Source: Candidatus Poribacteria bacterium
Lineage (GTDB): Bacteria; Poribacteria; WGA-4E; PCPOR2b
DNA length: 45,421 bases
Direction: 5' to 3'
NCBI GenBank assembly: GCA_022822785.1
Contig: JAJEAL010000114.1
Span: 1 to 45,421, forward strand
In this document: positions 34,096-43,376 of the stretch, piece after piece
How positions within the stretch are numbered: the stretch's first letter is position 1
How the letters are laid out: every line of letters starts with the position of its first letter
Notes under the pieces: generated by a model
The model's input: only the letters and a program-made list of their open reading frames with translations
Databases searched by the model: none
Told to the model about the DNA's origin: nothing
Program-made: the position numbers and the translations under genes

Positions 34096-36114
34096 ATGGA
34101 AATTCCTCTGCTTTATGACATCTGCATCATATTCGGTCTATCAATTGGCGTTCTACTAATCTGTCATCGGTTGAATGTGCCTTCAATTATTGGCTTCCTC
34201 GTGACAGGCTTGATTGCCGGTCCTCACGGGTTAGCGCTAATTCAGGCTGCTCACGAAGTCGAAATCCTAGCAGAAATCGGCGTCATTTTACTGCTGTTCA
34301 CCATCGGCATCGAATTTTCACTGAAGAATCTGCTGCAGATTAAGCGAGCCGTGTTGATAGGGGGATCGTTACAGGTCGGATTCACGCTGCTAGCCGCGTT
34401 TGCAATAGCTCGGCACTACGGTCAAGTGGTCAACGAATCACTGTTTATCGGTTGCCTTGCCGCTGTTAGCAGTACGGCGATTGTGATGAAACTGCTACAA
34501 GAGCGCGACGAAACGCGAACACCGCACGGACGCACAGCATTGGCAATCCTGATTTTTCAGGATATTGCCATTGTCCCGATGATACTAATCACCCCAATTC
34601 TGGCTGGAGAGCAGGGCGACATAAACAAAGCGCTCATTCTACTGTTAGCAAAGGCTGTGGGGATGATTGCTGTCGTGTTTGTTGGTGCAAAATACATCGT
34701 CCCGCTTATTCTATCGCAAGTACTGCGAACGCGCAGCCGAGAGGTCTTCTTGTTGAGCGTTCTCGCCATCTGCCTCGCTGTCGTCTGGTTAACCTCGCGT
34801 TTCGGCGTGTCATTGGCACTCGGGGCATTCCTCGCCGGGCTAATCGTTTCCGAATCGGACTCGAGCCACGACGCACTCGGTCACATCTCACCATTTCGGG
34901 ATGTGTTCACCAGCTTCTTCTTCGTGTCGGTCGGTATGTTGCTCGACTTTCACATACTATTTCAAAAACCGTTACTGATTGCGGGGCTCACAATCGGCAC
35001 GCTCATTGGCAAGAGCATCATCGCAGGTGGAGTAACCTCAATCCTCGGATACCCGCTACGAACAGCCATTCTGGCGGGACTCACACTCAGTCAGGTGGGA
35101 GAATTTGCATTTATCTTGTCGAAATCAGGAGTCGAATACGGCTTACTCGACGACACAAATTACAAACTATTTCTCGCTGTTTCGGTTGTAACGATGGCGG
35201 CAACGCCGTTTATCATCTCAGCAGCACCCCGTATCGCTGATGGATTATTACGATTGCCGCTGCCAAGACGACTCGTGTCGGGATTGAAATCGACTGCCTC
35301 AACCCAACATACCGAGCTCACAAACCATCTTGTCATCATCGGCTTCGGAGTCAACGGTCGAAATGTCGCAAAAGCAGCACGGGCGGCGGACATTCCCTAT
35401 GTCGTCGTCGAAATGAATCCTGAAACCGTCCGAACGGAACGGGCAAATGGTGAGCCGATTTTCTACGGCGATGCTATCTACGATGCTGTGCTTCTCCATG
35501 CGAACATCAAATCGGCGCGAGTGGTTGTAATAGCGATTTCTGACGACGCTGCCTCCCGCCGAATCGTAGCCGCTGCCCATGCCTTGAATCCAACCGCGCA
35601 CATCATCGTCAGAACACGCCATCTAGTTGAAGTCGAACCCCTGTATCGTGTCGGTGCACACCAAGTGATTCCGGAGGAGTTCGAGACATCGGTCGAAATT
35701 TTTACACGGGTGTTGATGGAATACCTCATCCCGCACGATCGGATTGAACAGTTCATCGCTGAGGTGCGTGCCGACGGTTATAAGATGTTCCGTGCGCTGT
35801 CCAAGGACACCCCGTCCGTTTCCAATCTGGAGATACATCTCCCTGACTTTGAGATTGCTGTCCTACGGGTCGATCCGAAGTCGTCTTTTGTTGGGAAATC
35901 GTTGGCAGAACTCGCCCTACGAGGAAGGTATGAGGTGACGGCCTTGGCAATCCGACGGGAAGAGCAGATCTTCGCTAATCCGCACGGCGCGACACAGATT
36001 GAGTGCGATAATGAAGTGTACCTGCTAGGAACCCCTGAAAAGATTGCTCAAGTTGCCGATCTGTTTGACAACCCTGAAAGTCAAAACCTAACGCAAACAG
36101 GTGACGACGATTGA
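34096..36114 (+). CDS. CPA2-family monovalent cation:proton antiporter with RCK domain (KefB/KefC-like)
   Basis: A 672-residue inner-membrane protein. About twelve hydrophobic helices occupy residues 1-385, with PSIIGFLVTGLIAGPHGLAL, LLLFTIGIEFSLK and the ion-site region LIFQDIAIVPM typical of the CPA2 family. A TrkA-N (RCK) domain starts near residue 411: LVIIGFGVNGRNVAKA binds a nucleotide. A TrkA-C domain covers about 575-660. It should exchange K+ or Na+ for protons and be gated through the RCK domain. ATG 34096 has a GGAATGAG sequence upstream. Neighbours give no further clue. Confidence 0.9.
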   Translation: MEIPLLYDICIIFGLSIGVLLICHRLNVPSIIGFLVTGLIAGPHGLALIQAAHEVEILAEIGVILLLFTIGIEFSLKNLLQIKRAVLIGGSLQVGFTLLAAFAIARHYGQVVNESLFIGCLAAVSSTAIVMKLLQERDETRTPHGRTALAILIFQDIAIVPMILITPILAGEQGDINKALILLLAKAVGMIAVVFVGAKYIVPLILSQVLRTRSREVFLLSVLAICLAVVWLTSRFGVSLALGAFLAGLIVSESDSSHDALGHISPFRDVFTSFFFVSVGMLLDFHILFQKPLLIAGLTIGTLIGKSIIAGGVTSILGYPLRTAILAGLTLSQVGEFAFILSKSGVEYGLLDDTNYKLFLAVSVVTMAATPFIISAAPRIADGLLRLPLPRRLVSGLKSTASTQHTELTNHLVIIGFGVNGRNVAKAARAADIPYVVVEMNPETVRTERANGEPIFYGDAIYDAVLLHANIKSARVVVIAISDDAASRRIVAAAHALNPTAHIIVRTRHLVEVEPLYRVGAHQVIPEEFETSVEIFTRVLMEYLIPHDRIEQFIAEVRADGYKMFRALSKDTPSVSNLEIHLPDFEIAVLRVDPKSSFVGKSLAELALRGRYEVTALAIRREEQIFANPHGATQIECDNEVYLLGTPEKIAQVADLFDNPESQNLTQTGDDD

Positions 36115-36166
36115 TGTCAAGAGAACTCTGACGTTTAACATCACCTTTTTACCGGTGTTAACCGTA

Positions 36167-37186
36167 CTAGCCAGATAACTCCACAAAAAGCACCCACATC
36201 GGATTATCCCCGACTGTGTAAGTCTCCAAAGGTTGGAGCTCACCGCTCTCTGGGTCAATCCGATAAGTGGCGAGCCGCCCCGACCCTTGACCGCCAGCAA
36301 ACAGAAAATTCCCCGTCAAATCAACATTGAACGCTCTCGGCGTTGGCTCCGTCGGCTGTTGACCAATCGCGGTCAGGGCCCCCGTCACATCATCGGTTGC
36401 GAAGCCAGCAATGCTGTCATGTCCACGGTTTGAAACATACACAAACTTTCCATTCGGCGTGATATGGATCTGTGCACAAGAATTTTCCTCGTCAAAATCA
36501 GCCGGTAGCGTTGAGAGCGTCTGAAAAGCGGACAAGGTGCCCGCTGACGAGTCAAAATTGTAAGCCGTTATGCTGCACCCCTGTTCGTTTGAAGTGTAGA
36601 CCACATCTTGGTTTGGATGAAAAACGAAATGACGCGGGCCCTCCCCTTCCCCAGCAGCGAGCACGGGAACGGAAGCATTCGGGGTCAGCGCGCCGGTGTT
36701 TTCGTCAAACTGGAATTGAAAAATAGCGTTAGACTCTCCGACGTGCGGGAGAAAGGCGAACTTATTGGACGCATCGGTCATAATGCAATGCGCTTTGTTC
36801 GCTGTTGGAATCCAGTCGATAGCAGGGCCACCCACAACCCCATCTGCGCCGATCGGATGAACCGATGTCGCTCCAGCACCGTAATAAGCCGAGAGTAAGA
36901 AGTTGCCGGTCCCATCTGTGGCGATATAGCACGGATCTGATTCAAGCGATACCGACCCTATCGGGGATAGGTCGCCTGTGCTTGGATCGATGCTGAAACT
37001 AGCGATTTCCTGTATCGAGCGGAGCCCCGCGTAAAGAAATTTGCTCCCCGGATCCACTGCTAACGGACCGGGGGCACCGCCAACCGCTACATCACGCTCA
37101 AATGTGAGCTGCCCTGTATCCCGGTTCAGGGTAAAGGTCGAAATTTTGTTTTCGCCTGCAATCGGAATGTAAACATAGTATGCCAT
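36167..37186 (-). CDS. Lactonase-family seven-bladed propeller (6-phosphogluconolactonase-like)
   Basis: A 339-residue cytoplasmic propeller of the YbhE/lactonase family. Repeats share the pattern YVSNRGHDSIAGFATD and FLFAGGQGSGRLATYRIDPE, and GPRHFVFHPNQDVVYTSNE is the typical family signature. Members hydrolyse 6-phosphogluconolactone or muconolactone. ATG 37186 follows AAAGGAAA. It converges with the antiporter gene 52 bp away; an imperfect TTAACA hairpin lies between them. Confidence 0.87.
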   Translation of the reverse strand: MAYYVYIPIAGENKISTFTLNRDTGQLTFERDVAVGGAPGPLAVDPGSKFLYAGLRSIQEIASFSIDPSTGDLSPIGSVSLESDPCYIATDGTGNFLLSAYYGAGATSVHPIGADGVVGGPAIDWIPTANKAHCIMTDASNKFAFLPHVGESNAIFQFQFDENTGALTPNASVPVLAAGEGEGPRHFVFHPNQDVVYTSNEQGCSITAYNFDSSAGTLSAFQTLSTLPADFDEENSCAQIHITPNGKFVYVSNRGHDSIAGFATDDVTGALTAIGQQPTEPTPRAFNVDLTGNFLFAGGQGSGRLATYRIDPESGELQPLETYTVGDNPMWVLFVELSG

Positions 37187-37228
37187 CTCTGTTTCCTTTG
37201 CTAAATAGGGTTATGATTCAATACTCCG

Positions 37229-37359
37229 TAGGAGTTACGCACTTCAGTTTGTAGTAGCGCCATTCAGGGCGCGTCCCGACAGGCGATAAATCGCCGAACT
37301 ACCCCCTTGATAAGGGGGGCAGGGAGGTTGGTTTTGAACGTTCAACTGCGTAAGTCCTA
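37229..37359. repeat. Family C MITE-like element, 131 bp
   Basis: Bounded by TAGGAGTTACGCA and TGCGTAAGTCCTA. It contains GCGATAAATCGC and a family D hairpin (about 37303-37332) nested inside. It lies between the lactonase and ferritin-like genes. Confidence 0.75.
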
Positions 37360-37426
37360 ACTCCGGTGAAATGATCGGTTAAATTACTGTAAATCCACTA
37401 TTTCCTACCTAAAAGGTGACTGTCAA

Positions 37427-37972
37427 TTAGTGGGCATGATGTTCCTTTAAAATATACGCTTTGCGGACCAGTTCCGGATCCTTAGCGAACCGCTTTGTTG
37501 CATCGATCAGATTATCAATGTGCGTGTGCATATCCCTCTCGATGTGGGCAATTCGGTCTAATAAGTAGGTTTCCTGGCTCTGATGAATCGCTTTCCTGAT
37601 AACCGAGAGGAGATACATATAGACTGTGTCCGCTTCACTTCCTTCTATCTCAATGGCAATCTCAAATCCCTCTTGGAGCGTAACCTGTTCTGAAACGACC
37701 TGCTCCTCATATTTATCGAGAGCATGTCTAATCTGCTGAATAGATACAACCGGCATCTCCGTGGCGGGGGTGTTCAGTCCAAAACTCCGGGCACACAGCG
37801 ACCTGCCAAAGTCCACGAGAATATAGTGTTGCCACTCCTCCGTGCTCATCTGCTCCCAAAATCGAGCGACCCGCTCATCAACATTCCCCAGCAGAAGGGA
37901 CAGCGTTGCGTACAGTTTTGCATGCCTTAGCTCAATATCTTGACATGAATCGAATACTTCTGCTAAAGTCAC
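37427..37972 (-). CDS. Ferritin-like (rubrerythrin-type) diiron protein
   Basis: A 181-residue all-helical protein. Carboxylate/histidine pairs fit a ferritin-like diiron site: DIELRHAKLY, STEEWQHYIL, IEIEGSEADTVYMYL and HIERDMHTHID. Rubrerythrin-type domains handle peroxide or iron; no rubredoxin tail is seen. It starts at GTG 37972 with AAAGGA eleven bases upstream, about 40 bases after a good promoter. It is monocistronic. Confidence 0.68.
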   Translation of the reverse strand: MTLAEVFDSCQDIELRHAKLYATLSLLLGNVDERVARFWEQMSTEEWQHYILVDFGRSLCARSFGLNTPATEMPVVSIQQIRHALDKYEEQVVSEQVTLQEGFEIAIEIEGSEADTVYMYLLSVIRKAIHQSQETYLLDRIAHIERDMHTHIDNLIDATKRFAKDPELVRKAYILKEHHAH

Positions 37973-38019
37973 GGGCAGTTTATCCTTTCTAATTAGTTTG
38001 ATAGATTATACTAAACATA

Positions 38020-38048
38020 AGTATAGCAGCATGTTAGCCGTTAATCAA
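38020..38048 (-). promoter_or_regulatory. Sigma-70-type promoter for the ferritin-like gene
   Basis: On the minus strand, TTGATT (38048-38043), a 17-base spacer and TATACT (38025-38020) lie about 48 bases before the GTG start. Confidence 0.6.
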
Positions 38049-38154
38049 ATAAAAAGTAAGGTAGTACCGCGATCGTCGTTGGATTTGATAATGTAGCCGA
38101 AATCGTAATCGACTCTCACGGGGAGGCAGGAAAACCGATACGTTTAGGGCTATT

Positions 38155-38426
38155 TATGGTGAACAATATAAATATGTAGACACTTTCGCTCCCCATGTTT
38201 GGTAGGCGCTGTTTCCAACTGCGCTGTCCGGTCTCCCCTTTGGTAGGTGCTGTTTCCAACTGCGCTGTCCAGTCTCTCATATGGTAGGCGCTGTTTCCAA
38301 CTGCGCTGTCCGGTCTCCCCTTTGGTAGGTGCTGTTTCCAACTGCGCTGTCCAGTCTTCCATTTGGTAGGCGCTGTTTCCAACTGCGCCGGTATAGAGTG
38401 TCCAAGTAATTCTAAAATTCACCATA
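38155..38426. repeat. Family A element with five hairpin units, 272 bp
   Basis: The left end is TATGGTGAAC followed by TAGACACTTTCGCTC. Five GGTAGG(C/T)GCTGTTTCC hairpin units start at 38201, 38242, 38283, 38324 and 38365, an exact 41-bp period with alternating spacers (82-bp superperiod). The right end TTCTAAAATTCACCATA is inverse to the left end. Confidence 0.85.
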
Positions 38427-38530
38427 GTTTTCCGCCCGTAGTCGCAGATTGCCTAATCTGTGATCACCTGTGGCGTAGGCCCCCCCCCCCTCAATCTGAT
38501 GCAGATTTTGACTTCGGACTCACGCACCGA
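38427..38530. repeat. Repeat G, second copy
   Basis: It begins GTTTTCCGCCCGTAGTCGCA, contains the hairpin CAGATTGCCTAATCTG and ends near TCGGACTCACGCACCGA. It aligns with 11737-11840, differing in scattered bases and a C run. Confidence 0.65.
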
Positions 38531-38734
38531 AAAACCGAGAATTAAATGACCCTCTGCCGTTTGTAGTAGCCTTTAGCCCCAGCGGGGCGGCATGTTTATA
38601 GCCGGGCTTCCAAGCCCCAAAGAGACGCGCGGACTTCGATCAAAAATAGAGCATACCCCTGCCCGTCGGCAGCTGCCCACCAAACGGATTCGGTCTGTAC
38701 GATGGATCGGGAACCGTATCGGAGCCGGAGACTC

Positions 38735-39502
38735 TCACCGCAACGCCGGCAAATTATCCCAGCTGCACTCAAGGCAGAAGTAATTGGCTCCACCAATCTG
38801 TTGGATCTCCCCGTCACATTCTGGACATGTCACTATCGTCGCTGATGCGTCAGCCTGATGATCGGGACTACCGGCAGTTGAGGCGTCGAGGTTACTCCGA
38901 ACTGTATCAATTACCTCTTGCGGATGGAGGGCTAGGGGTGGAGGCGTGCTACCGGCAAGGTCAATGAAATCGCTGTGATAAACGTTGATTTCATTGGCTG
39001 CATTGACCTGGCGCAGGAAGATTGTGTACTTGTTGGGAGCGATTAGGTAAGCCTCTGCGTCCAAAAGTTGAACGCCCGTCCCCACAATCAGATCGTATCC
39101 GTTGAAGTTGATAAGCCGGCGGCTATATCGGGTCCCGCTATTGTAAACCTCAAACAACTCGTGTGTCCGTCCCGAAGATAAAAGAAGGCAATACTGACGG
39201 CACAGATAGCGGTCTAAACGGGCTATCGGTAAAAAAACGTCCGCTTCGGCAGCACCCCTCAAAAACTTGGTAAACATCTTATAGGCATCGTTGGGGATTT
39301 CATTCCGAATTTGCCGCGTCAGGTTGCGGCGGGTGCTGTCTCTGAGTGTGTGCAGCCGGTGAACCTCCCACGAGCGGAGCAGAGACCTGACCTCGATATC
39401 AAGTTCTTGAGGATGCGCCGGCGGTCGGATTCGACACAAGTGCATCGTCGCCTGATCTGTTGTTTTAATCGTAAATGGGAGCATGTTCATCGGATCAATC
39501 AC
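38735..39502 (-). CDS. Protein of unknown function with C-terminal zinc ribbon
   Basis: A 255-residue protein that I do not recognise. The C-terminus carries two cysteine pairs, CPECDGEIQQIGGANYFCLE followed by C, forming a zinc ribbon. The body (1-200) is charged and has no membrane segment; it includes RDSTRRNLTRQIRNEIP and VYNSGTRYSRRLINFNGYD. The first codon at 39502 is GTG, with an ATG five codons on; neither has a strong ribosome-binding site, so the start is uncertain. It is flanked on both sides by repeats and has no operon partner. A nucleic-acid or protein-binding role is possible only by analogy with zinc ribbons. Confidence 0.65.
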   Translation of the reverse strand: MIDPMNMLPFTIKTTDQATMHLCRIRPPAHPQELDIEVRSLLRSWEVHRLHTLRDSTRRNLTRQIRNEIPNDAYKMFTKFLRGAAEADVFLPIARLDRYLCRQYCLLLSSGRTHELFEVYNSGTRYSRRLINFNGYDLIVGTGVQLLDAEAYLIAPNKYTIFLRQVNAANEINVYHSDFIDLAGSTPPPLALHPQEVIDTVRSNLDASTAGSPDHQADASATIVTCPECDGEIQQIGGANYFCLECSWDNLPALR

Positions 39503-40056
39503 TTCTGTGTTGAAACAATGTTTGATAGCAACCTAAATTAGTTTACCACAGGGGGTGAAGCGTGTCCAGCAAAACCGAACACAGCTGCCCGGTAGGTGCG
39601 GTTTCCAACCGCACCGGTTTGGAGTGTCTCATTAATTTTAAGGTCCACTATAAATAAACTAGCTCATGCAGGAGTTACGCAGTTCAGTTTGTAGTCGCGC
39701 AATTCATTGCGCGTCCCGACAGGCAATCAATCGCCCGACGACAAACCTAAGACCTGACTGTAGTTGCCCGATTCATCGGGCGTTGGAAATGGTGTCCTAC
39801 GGTGGTGAATCGCCGAACTACAAAGTTTTGAATGTTCTAGGGCGTAAGTCCTATCATATAAAAGGTGCAAAGCACGAACAAAAACCGAGTTTTTTCTTCA
39901 AAACTCGGTTTCTCTTCCATTAACATAAACCAATAAACTTTCTCTCAAAATAAGCGGTTTTTTGTGTTGTCAGTACAATCGAAATCGGTTATACTATCTG
40001 CCGACAATGCAACTTGCATTGCTGCCGGAATATAACCCCATTCGATAGAAGCCTTT
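39503..40056. repeat. Repeat-rich intergenic region upstream of the membrane protein gene
   Basis: Positions 39590-39618 hold a single perfect hairpin GGTGCGGTTTCCAACCGCAC plus C, a compensated variant of the family A unit, followed by a diverged right end near 39655. A family C element lies at 39669-39852, a family B hairpin at about 39881-39912, and a promoter at 39967-39995. No gene is visible. Confidence 0.7.
39967..39995 (+). promoter_or_regulatory. Sigma-70-type promoter of the membrane protein/peptidase/PhyH operon
   Basis: TTGTCA (39967-39972), a 17-base spacer and TATACT (39990-39995) lie about 61 bases before the ATG at 40057. Confidence 0.7.
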
Positions 40057-41994
40057 ATGACGACTCCCGCTCCACCTACTAAACAACCACCCGAAAAAAT
40101 TACTTGGCGCACAGTTATCCTTTCGCTCCTTTTCCTGCCGTTTATCTACGTGTGGCATATTGAGTGCGAAGCGCTCCGATACACCTTTCCGACGCTGATG
40201 GCGCCCTTTTATAGCGTCGTCTTTACCATCCTCGTTTTAGTTATAATCAATGTTCCCATCAAAAAGTTCGCCGCCAAGTACGCCCTAACGGGTGGGGAAT
40301 TAATCTCTCTCTACGTCCTGATGTCGATGACGCTGCTATTCATGTCCTACGACATGTTCCTGCCACTAGTCTCGATCATCGTTCACGCCTTCTATTTCGC
40401 CACGCCGGAGAATGAGTGGCGCGACCTGTTCTGGAAATATCTGCCAGAGTGGTTGACCATTAACGACCCTGACACGCTAAATGCCTTTTATCGTGGTGAC
40501 GAGGACTTCCTTCAATGGCGCTATCTTCGCCGCTGGATAGAACCTACGCTGTGGTGGTCCGCTTTCACATTTGCTCTCATTTTTGTGATGCACTGCATCA
40601 ATACTATCATCCGTAAACAGTGGGCAGAGCAGGAACGGCTTGTCTACCCAATTGTTGAACTCCCTTATCAAATCTCTTATAACAGTAAGACCTTCTTTCG
40701 CAACGGAGCTATGTGGTGGGGATTTACAATCGCAGCGTTTATCAGTATCCTCAATGGACTCCACCTCTTTTTTCCGATTCTCCCTGAAATTCCGGTGAAG
40801 CATTTCTCCTTGAATCTATTCTTCAGCGATAAACCGTGGACCGCCTTCTTGACCGGCGGAAGTGCTATTTTGGTCTATCCGTTTGCCGTTGGGCTTAGCT
40901 TTCTAATGCCGCTTGACCTACTCATGTCATGCATCCTCTTTTTCTTCTTATACAAAATGCAGGCTTTCTTTGGAATCCTATCCGGCCTGGACAATCTGCC
41001 CGGTTTTCCCTTCCCTTATGAGCAGAACATCGGCGCATATACCGGGGTGTCCGTGATTGTGCTATGGGGGACACGACGGCAGATATGGCGAGCGTTCCTC
41101 CAAGCTATTGGGCGGAGACCGCGTGAGGACGAGAACGAACCGATGCGATATCGGACCGCATTTTTAGGCCTAGTATTCGGTGGCATATTCATCATCTGGT
41201 TCGCAATGCGCGGCGGAATGGCGCTCTGGATTGCGGTCCTCTTTTTCGTCGCACACTTTCTGACCATTGCCATCGCTGTCACCCGTATCCGTGCACAGAT
41301 TGGACTCTCCATCCATAATACAACCTTCATCGGGCCACACCATAGCCTCGTCAGTCTGTTTGGCACACGACGGATTGGTGGGCAAAATCTCACCTGGTTT
41401 TCCCTATTCTTCTGGTTCAATCGAGACAATCGCAGCCACCCAATGCCGCATCAGCTTGAGGCGTTCAAACTGGCTGAACGGGGAAACCTTGATGTCAAAG
41501 GATTGTCCCGCCTGATGCTCGGCCTTATCGTTATTGCGATGCCGTTGTGTATTCTAATGTTGGTGAATGTCTTTTTCGATCTCGGCGTGGATAGCGGTAA
41601 GGTCGGAGGGCAGATTAACAGCTTTGGAGGACGCTCCTATAATTTTTTACACGGCTGGCTCACAACACCACGCGATGCGGACACCGGACATATCATCGCC
41701 ATAGCCATTGGATTCCTGTTTACTATCTTCTTGGCGGTGGTGCGGAGCCACCTTTTCTGGTGGCCCATCCATCCACTCGGCTACGGAGTCGCCTTCCATA
41801 TGTATACCTTCTGGGCCGCCTTCATCGTCGCCGCCATCGCTAAGTGGGTGGTACTCAAATATGGCGGTATCCGCCTTTATCGGAGAGCCGTTCCGTTTTT
41901 CCTAGGGTTGATACTCGGTGACTTTGTCATCGGCAGCTTCTGGAATATCTTAAGCATTATGATTGACCGACCGACATACACGTTCTATTACTAA
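40057..41994 (+). CDS. Large polytopic membrane protein, DUF6785/DUF6784-like
   Basis: A 645-residue inner-membrane protein with roughly 12-14 hydrophobic helices. Recognisable segments include GGELISLYVLMSMTLLFMSY (near 85), ERLVYPIVELPYQI (near 190), FPFPYEQNIGAYTGVSVI and GPHHSLVSLFGTRRIGGQN. The pattern resembles the DUF6785/DUF6784 membrane proteins common in Poribacteria and Planctomycetes (recalled) and loosely the oligopeptide transporter superfamily. Transport is therefore suspected, but no substrate can be named. It starts an apparent operon with the C69 peptidase (26 bp away) and a PhyH gene. Confidence 0.75.
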   Translation: MTTPAPPTKQPPEKITWRTVILSLLFLPFIYVWHIECEALRYTFPTLMAPFYSVVFTILVLVIINVPIKKFAAKYALTGGELISLYVLMSMTLLFMSYDMFLPLVSIIVHAFYFATPENEWRDLFWKYLPEWLTINDPDTLNAFYRGDEDFLQWRYLRRWIEPTLWWSAFTFALIFVMHCINTIIRKQWAEQERLVYPIVELPYQISYNSKTFFRNGAMWWGFTIAAFISILNGLHLFFPILPEIPVKHFSLNLFFSDKPWTAFLTGGSAILVYPFAVGLSFLMPLDLLMSCILFFFLYKMQAFFGILSGLDNLPGFPFPYEQNIGAYTGVSVIVLWGTRRQIWRAFLQAIGRRPREDENEPMRYRTAFLGLVFGGIFIIWFAMRGGMALWIAVLFFVAHFLTIAIAVTRIRAQIGLSIHNTTFIGPHHSLVSLFGTRRIGGQNLTWFSLFFWFNRDNRSHPMPHQLEAFKLAERGNLDVKGLSRLMLGLIVIAMPLCILMLVNVFFDLGVDSGKVGGQINSFGGRSYNFLHGWLTTPRDADTGHIIAIAIGFLFTIFLAVVRSHLFWWPIHPLGYGVAFHMYTFWAAFIVAAIAKWVVLKYGGIRLYRRAVPFFLGLILGDFVIGSFWNILSIMIDRPTYTFYY

Positions 41995-42020
41995 TCTCAA
42001 CAGCGTGAAAGGGGGCTGCA

Positions 42021-43346
42021 ATGCCTAAAAATTGTGACACCATGGTTGCCTTACCGAGCGCAACCAAAGAGAACCAAACAATCTTTGCCAAAAATAGTGA
42101 CCGATCGGCGACCGAGTGCCAACCGCTTGTTCAACACGCAAGGAAAACACATCCCGCTGGAACAAGCACAAAATGCCAATTTGTCGAACTCCCCGAAGTC
42201 GCAACAACCTATCGTCATATCGGCTCCCGTCCGTATTGGTGTTGGGGCTATGAACACGGGGTTAACGAACATCAGGTGGTCATCGGAAACGAAGGATTGG
42301 GATCCAAATATGAGTTCGATTCCCCGAAGCTGATTGGCATGGAGCTGATACGACTCGGCCTCGAACGCGGAGCAACCGCCGCCGAAGCTGTTACCGTCAT
42401 GACAGACCTAATTACGAAATACGGTCAAGGGAAATTCAGCAACGATCAAGGCGTCCGCACCTACGACAACGGCTATATTATCGCCGACCCTACAGAAGCC
42501 TACATCCTCCAGACCGCTGGGCATCAATGGGCGGTCAAACAGGTGCACGACGCGGTCGGAATCAGCAATGTCTATTCTATTGAGGACGACTGGGACCACC
42601 TATCGCCGAACTGTATCGATGATGCCATTACGCAAGGGTGGTGGACGGATTCGTCGGCGCGGTTTAATTTTTCCGACGCTTACAGCCGTACAGCAGACCG
42701 ATCCGTCGGAAGTGGTGCCAGGCGTCGGAAGCGTTCCTGCGCGGTCCTTAACGCATACACCGGCAAGGTTGAAGTACAAACCATGATGGCGTTGTTGAGC
42801 GATCACTCCGACGGAAGTCAGCCCGATGAACCGTTCCAAACCGAAATTGCGAGCGGGCCCTCCATCTGCGTTCATCACAATGACAAAGGAGAGGGCGGCA
42901 ACACCGCTGCAAGTATAGTGGCACATCTCTGCGACGACGGCTCACGGCTGCCTGTCTACTGGTGTAGCTTCTATTCGCCCTGTTTAAGCGTCTTCCTCCC
43001 AATGTTTATTGAAGGGGAGTTGCCACAGGTCCTAGCAATCGGCGATGAAACCCCTTCGGAGGATAGCCCGTGGTGGCTCTTCCGCCAACTGAGTCTGAAA
43101 TTGCGCCTAGACGAATCCAGCCGGATCCCAACAGTGCAGAAAAAATGGGAGACGCTTCAAACCCAACTCTTTGCAACCGCTTATCAGATAGCCAAAGAAG
43201 CGAAATTCCTTATGGATAAGGGATGCCAAAACACCGCCAATCAACTGCTGACACAATATATGGCGGAGAATGTCGAGGCGATGTTACGAACCGTTCGAGG
43301 GATGTTGGCGGAGGTCGAGCAAGCCATCGAAATGGCTGCCGGTTAA
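42021..43346 (+). CDS. Peptidase C69 (secernin/dipeptidase-like)
   Basis: A 441-residue N-terminal nucleophile hydrolase of the C69/secernin type. The N-terminus MPKNCDTMVAL places a cysteine (C5) as candidate nucleophile, followed by FAKNSDRS and VVIGNEGLGSK, typical of the family. YIIADPTEAYILQTAG is the conserved strand. Members cleave dipeptides or act as amidases. No signal peptide is seen, so cytoplasmic. GGGGG lies upstream of ATG 42021. Position after a transporter-like gene suggests breakdown of an imported amide or peptide (inference). Confidence 0.87.
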   Translation: MPKNCDTMVALPSATKENQTIFAKNSDRSATECQPLVQHARKTHPAGTSTKCQFVELPEVATTYRHIGSRPYWCWGYEHGVNEHQVVIGNEGLGSKYEFDSPKLIGMELIRLGLERGATAAEAVTVMTDLITKYGQGKFSNDQGVRTYDNGYIIADPTEAYILQTAGHQWAVKQVHDAVGISNVYSIEDDWDHLSPNCIDDAITQGWWTDSSARFNFSDAYSRTADRSVGSGARRRKRSCAVLNAYTGKVEVQTMMALLSDHSDGSQPDEPFQTEIASGPSICVHHNDKGEGGNTAASIVAHLCDDGSRLPVYWCSFYSPCLSVFLPMFIEGELPQVLAIGDETPSEDSPWWLFRQLSLKLRLDESSRIPTVQKKWETLQTQLFATAYQIAKEAKFLMDKGCQNTANQLLTQYMAENVEAMLRTVRGMLAEVEQAIEMAAG

Positions 43347-43376
43347 CATATGCCCCCGCTGAACGGAGGATAAGCT

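Larger units (their letters stand above)
37973..38734. other. Long repeat-rich intergenic region
   Basis: It carries the promoter at 38020-38048, the family A element at 38155-38426, repeat G at 38427-38530 with a run of ten C near 38481, and a family E unit at 38571-38604. The remaining bases show no coding signal. Confidence 0.6.

Noticed and set aside
38201-38395. A second CRISPR array
   Set aside because: The spacers repeat in an alternating 82-bp pattern, the units are near-identical hairpins bounded by inverted ends, and the same core occurs singly elsewhere, unlike CRISPR.
38116-38425. Two reading frames with repeated SAVGNSAY or QLETAPTK peptides
   Set aside because: They are products of the 41-bp hairpin array of the family A element, not a gene.
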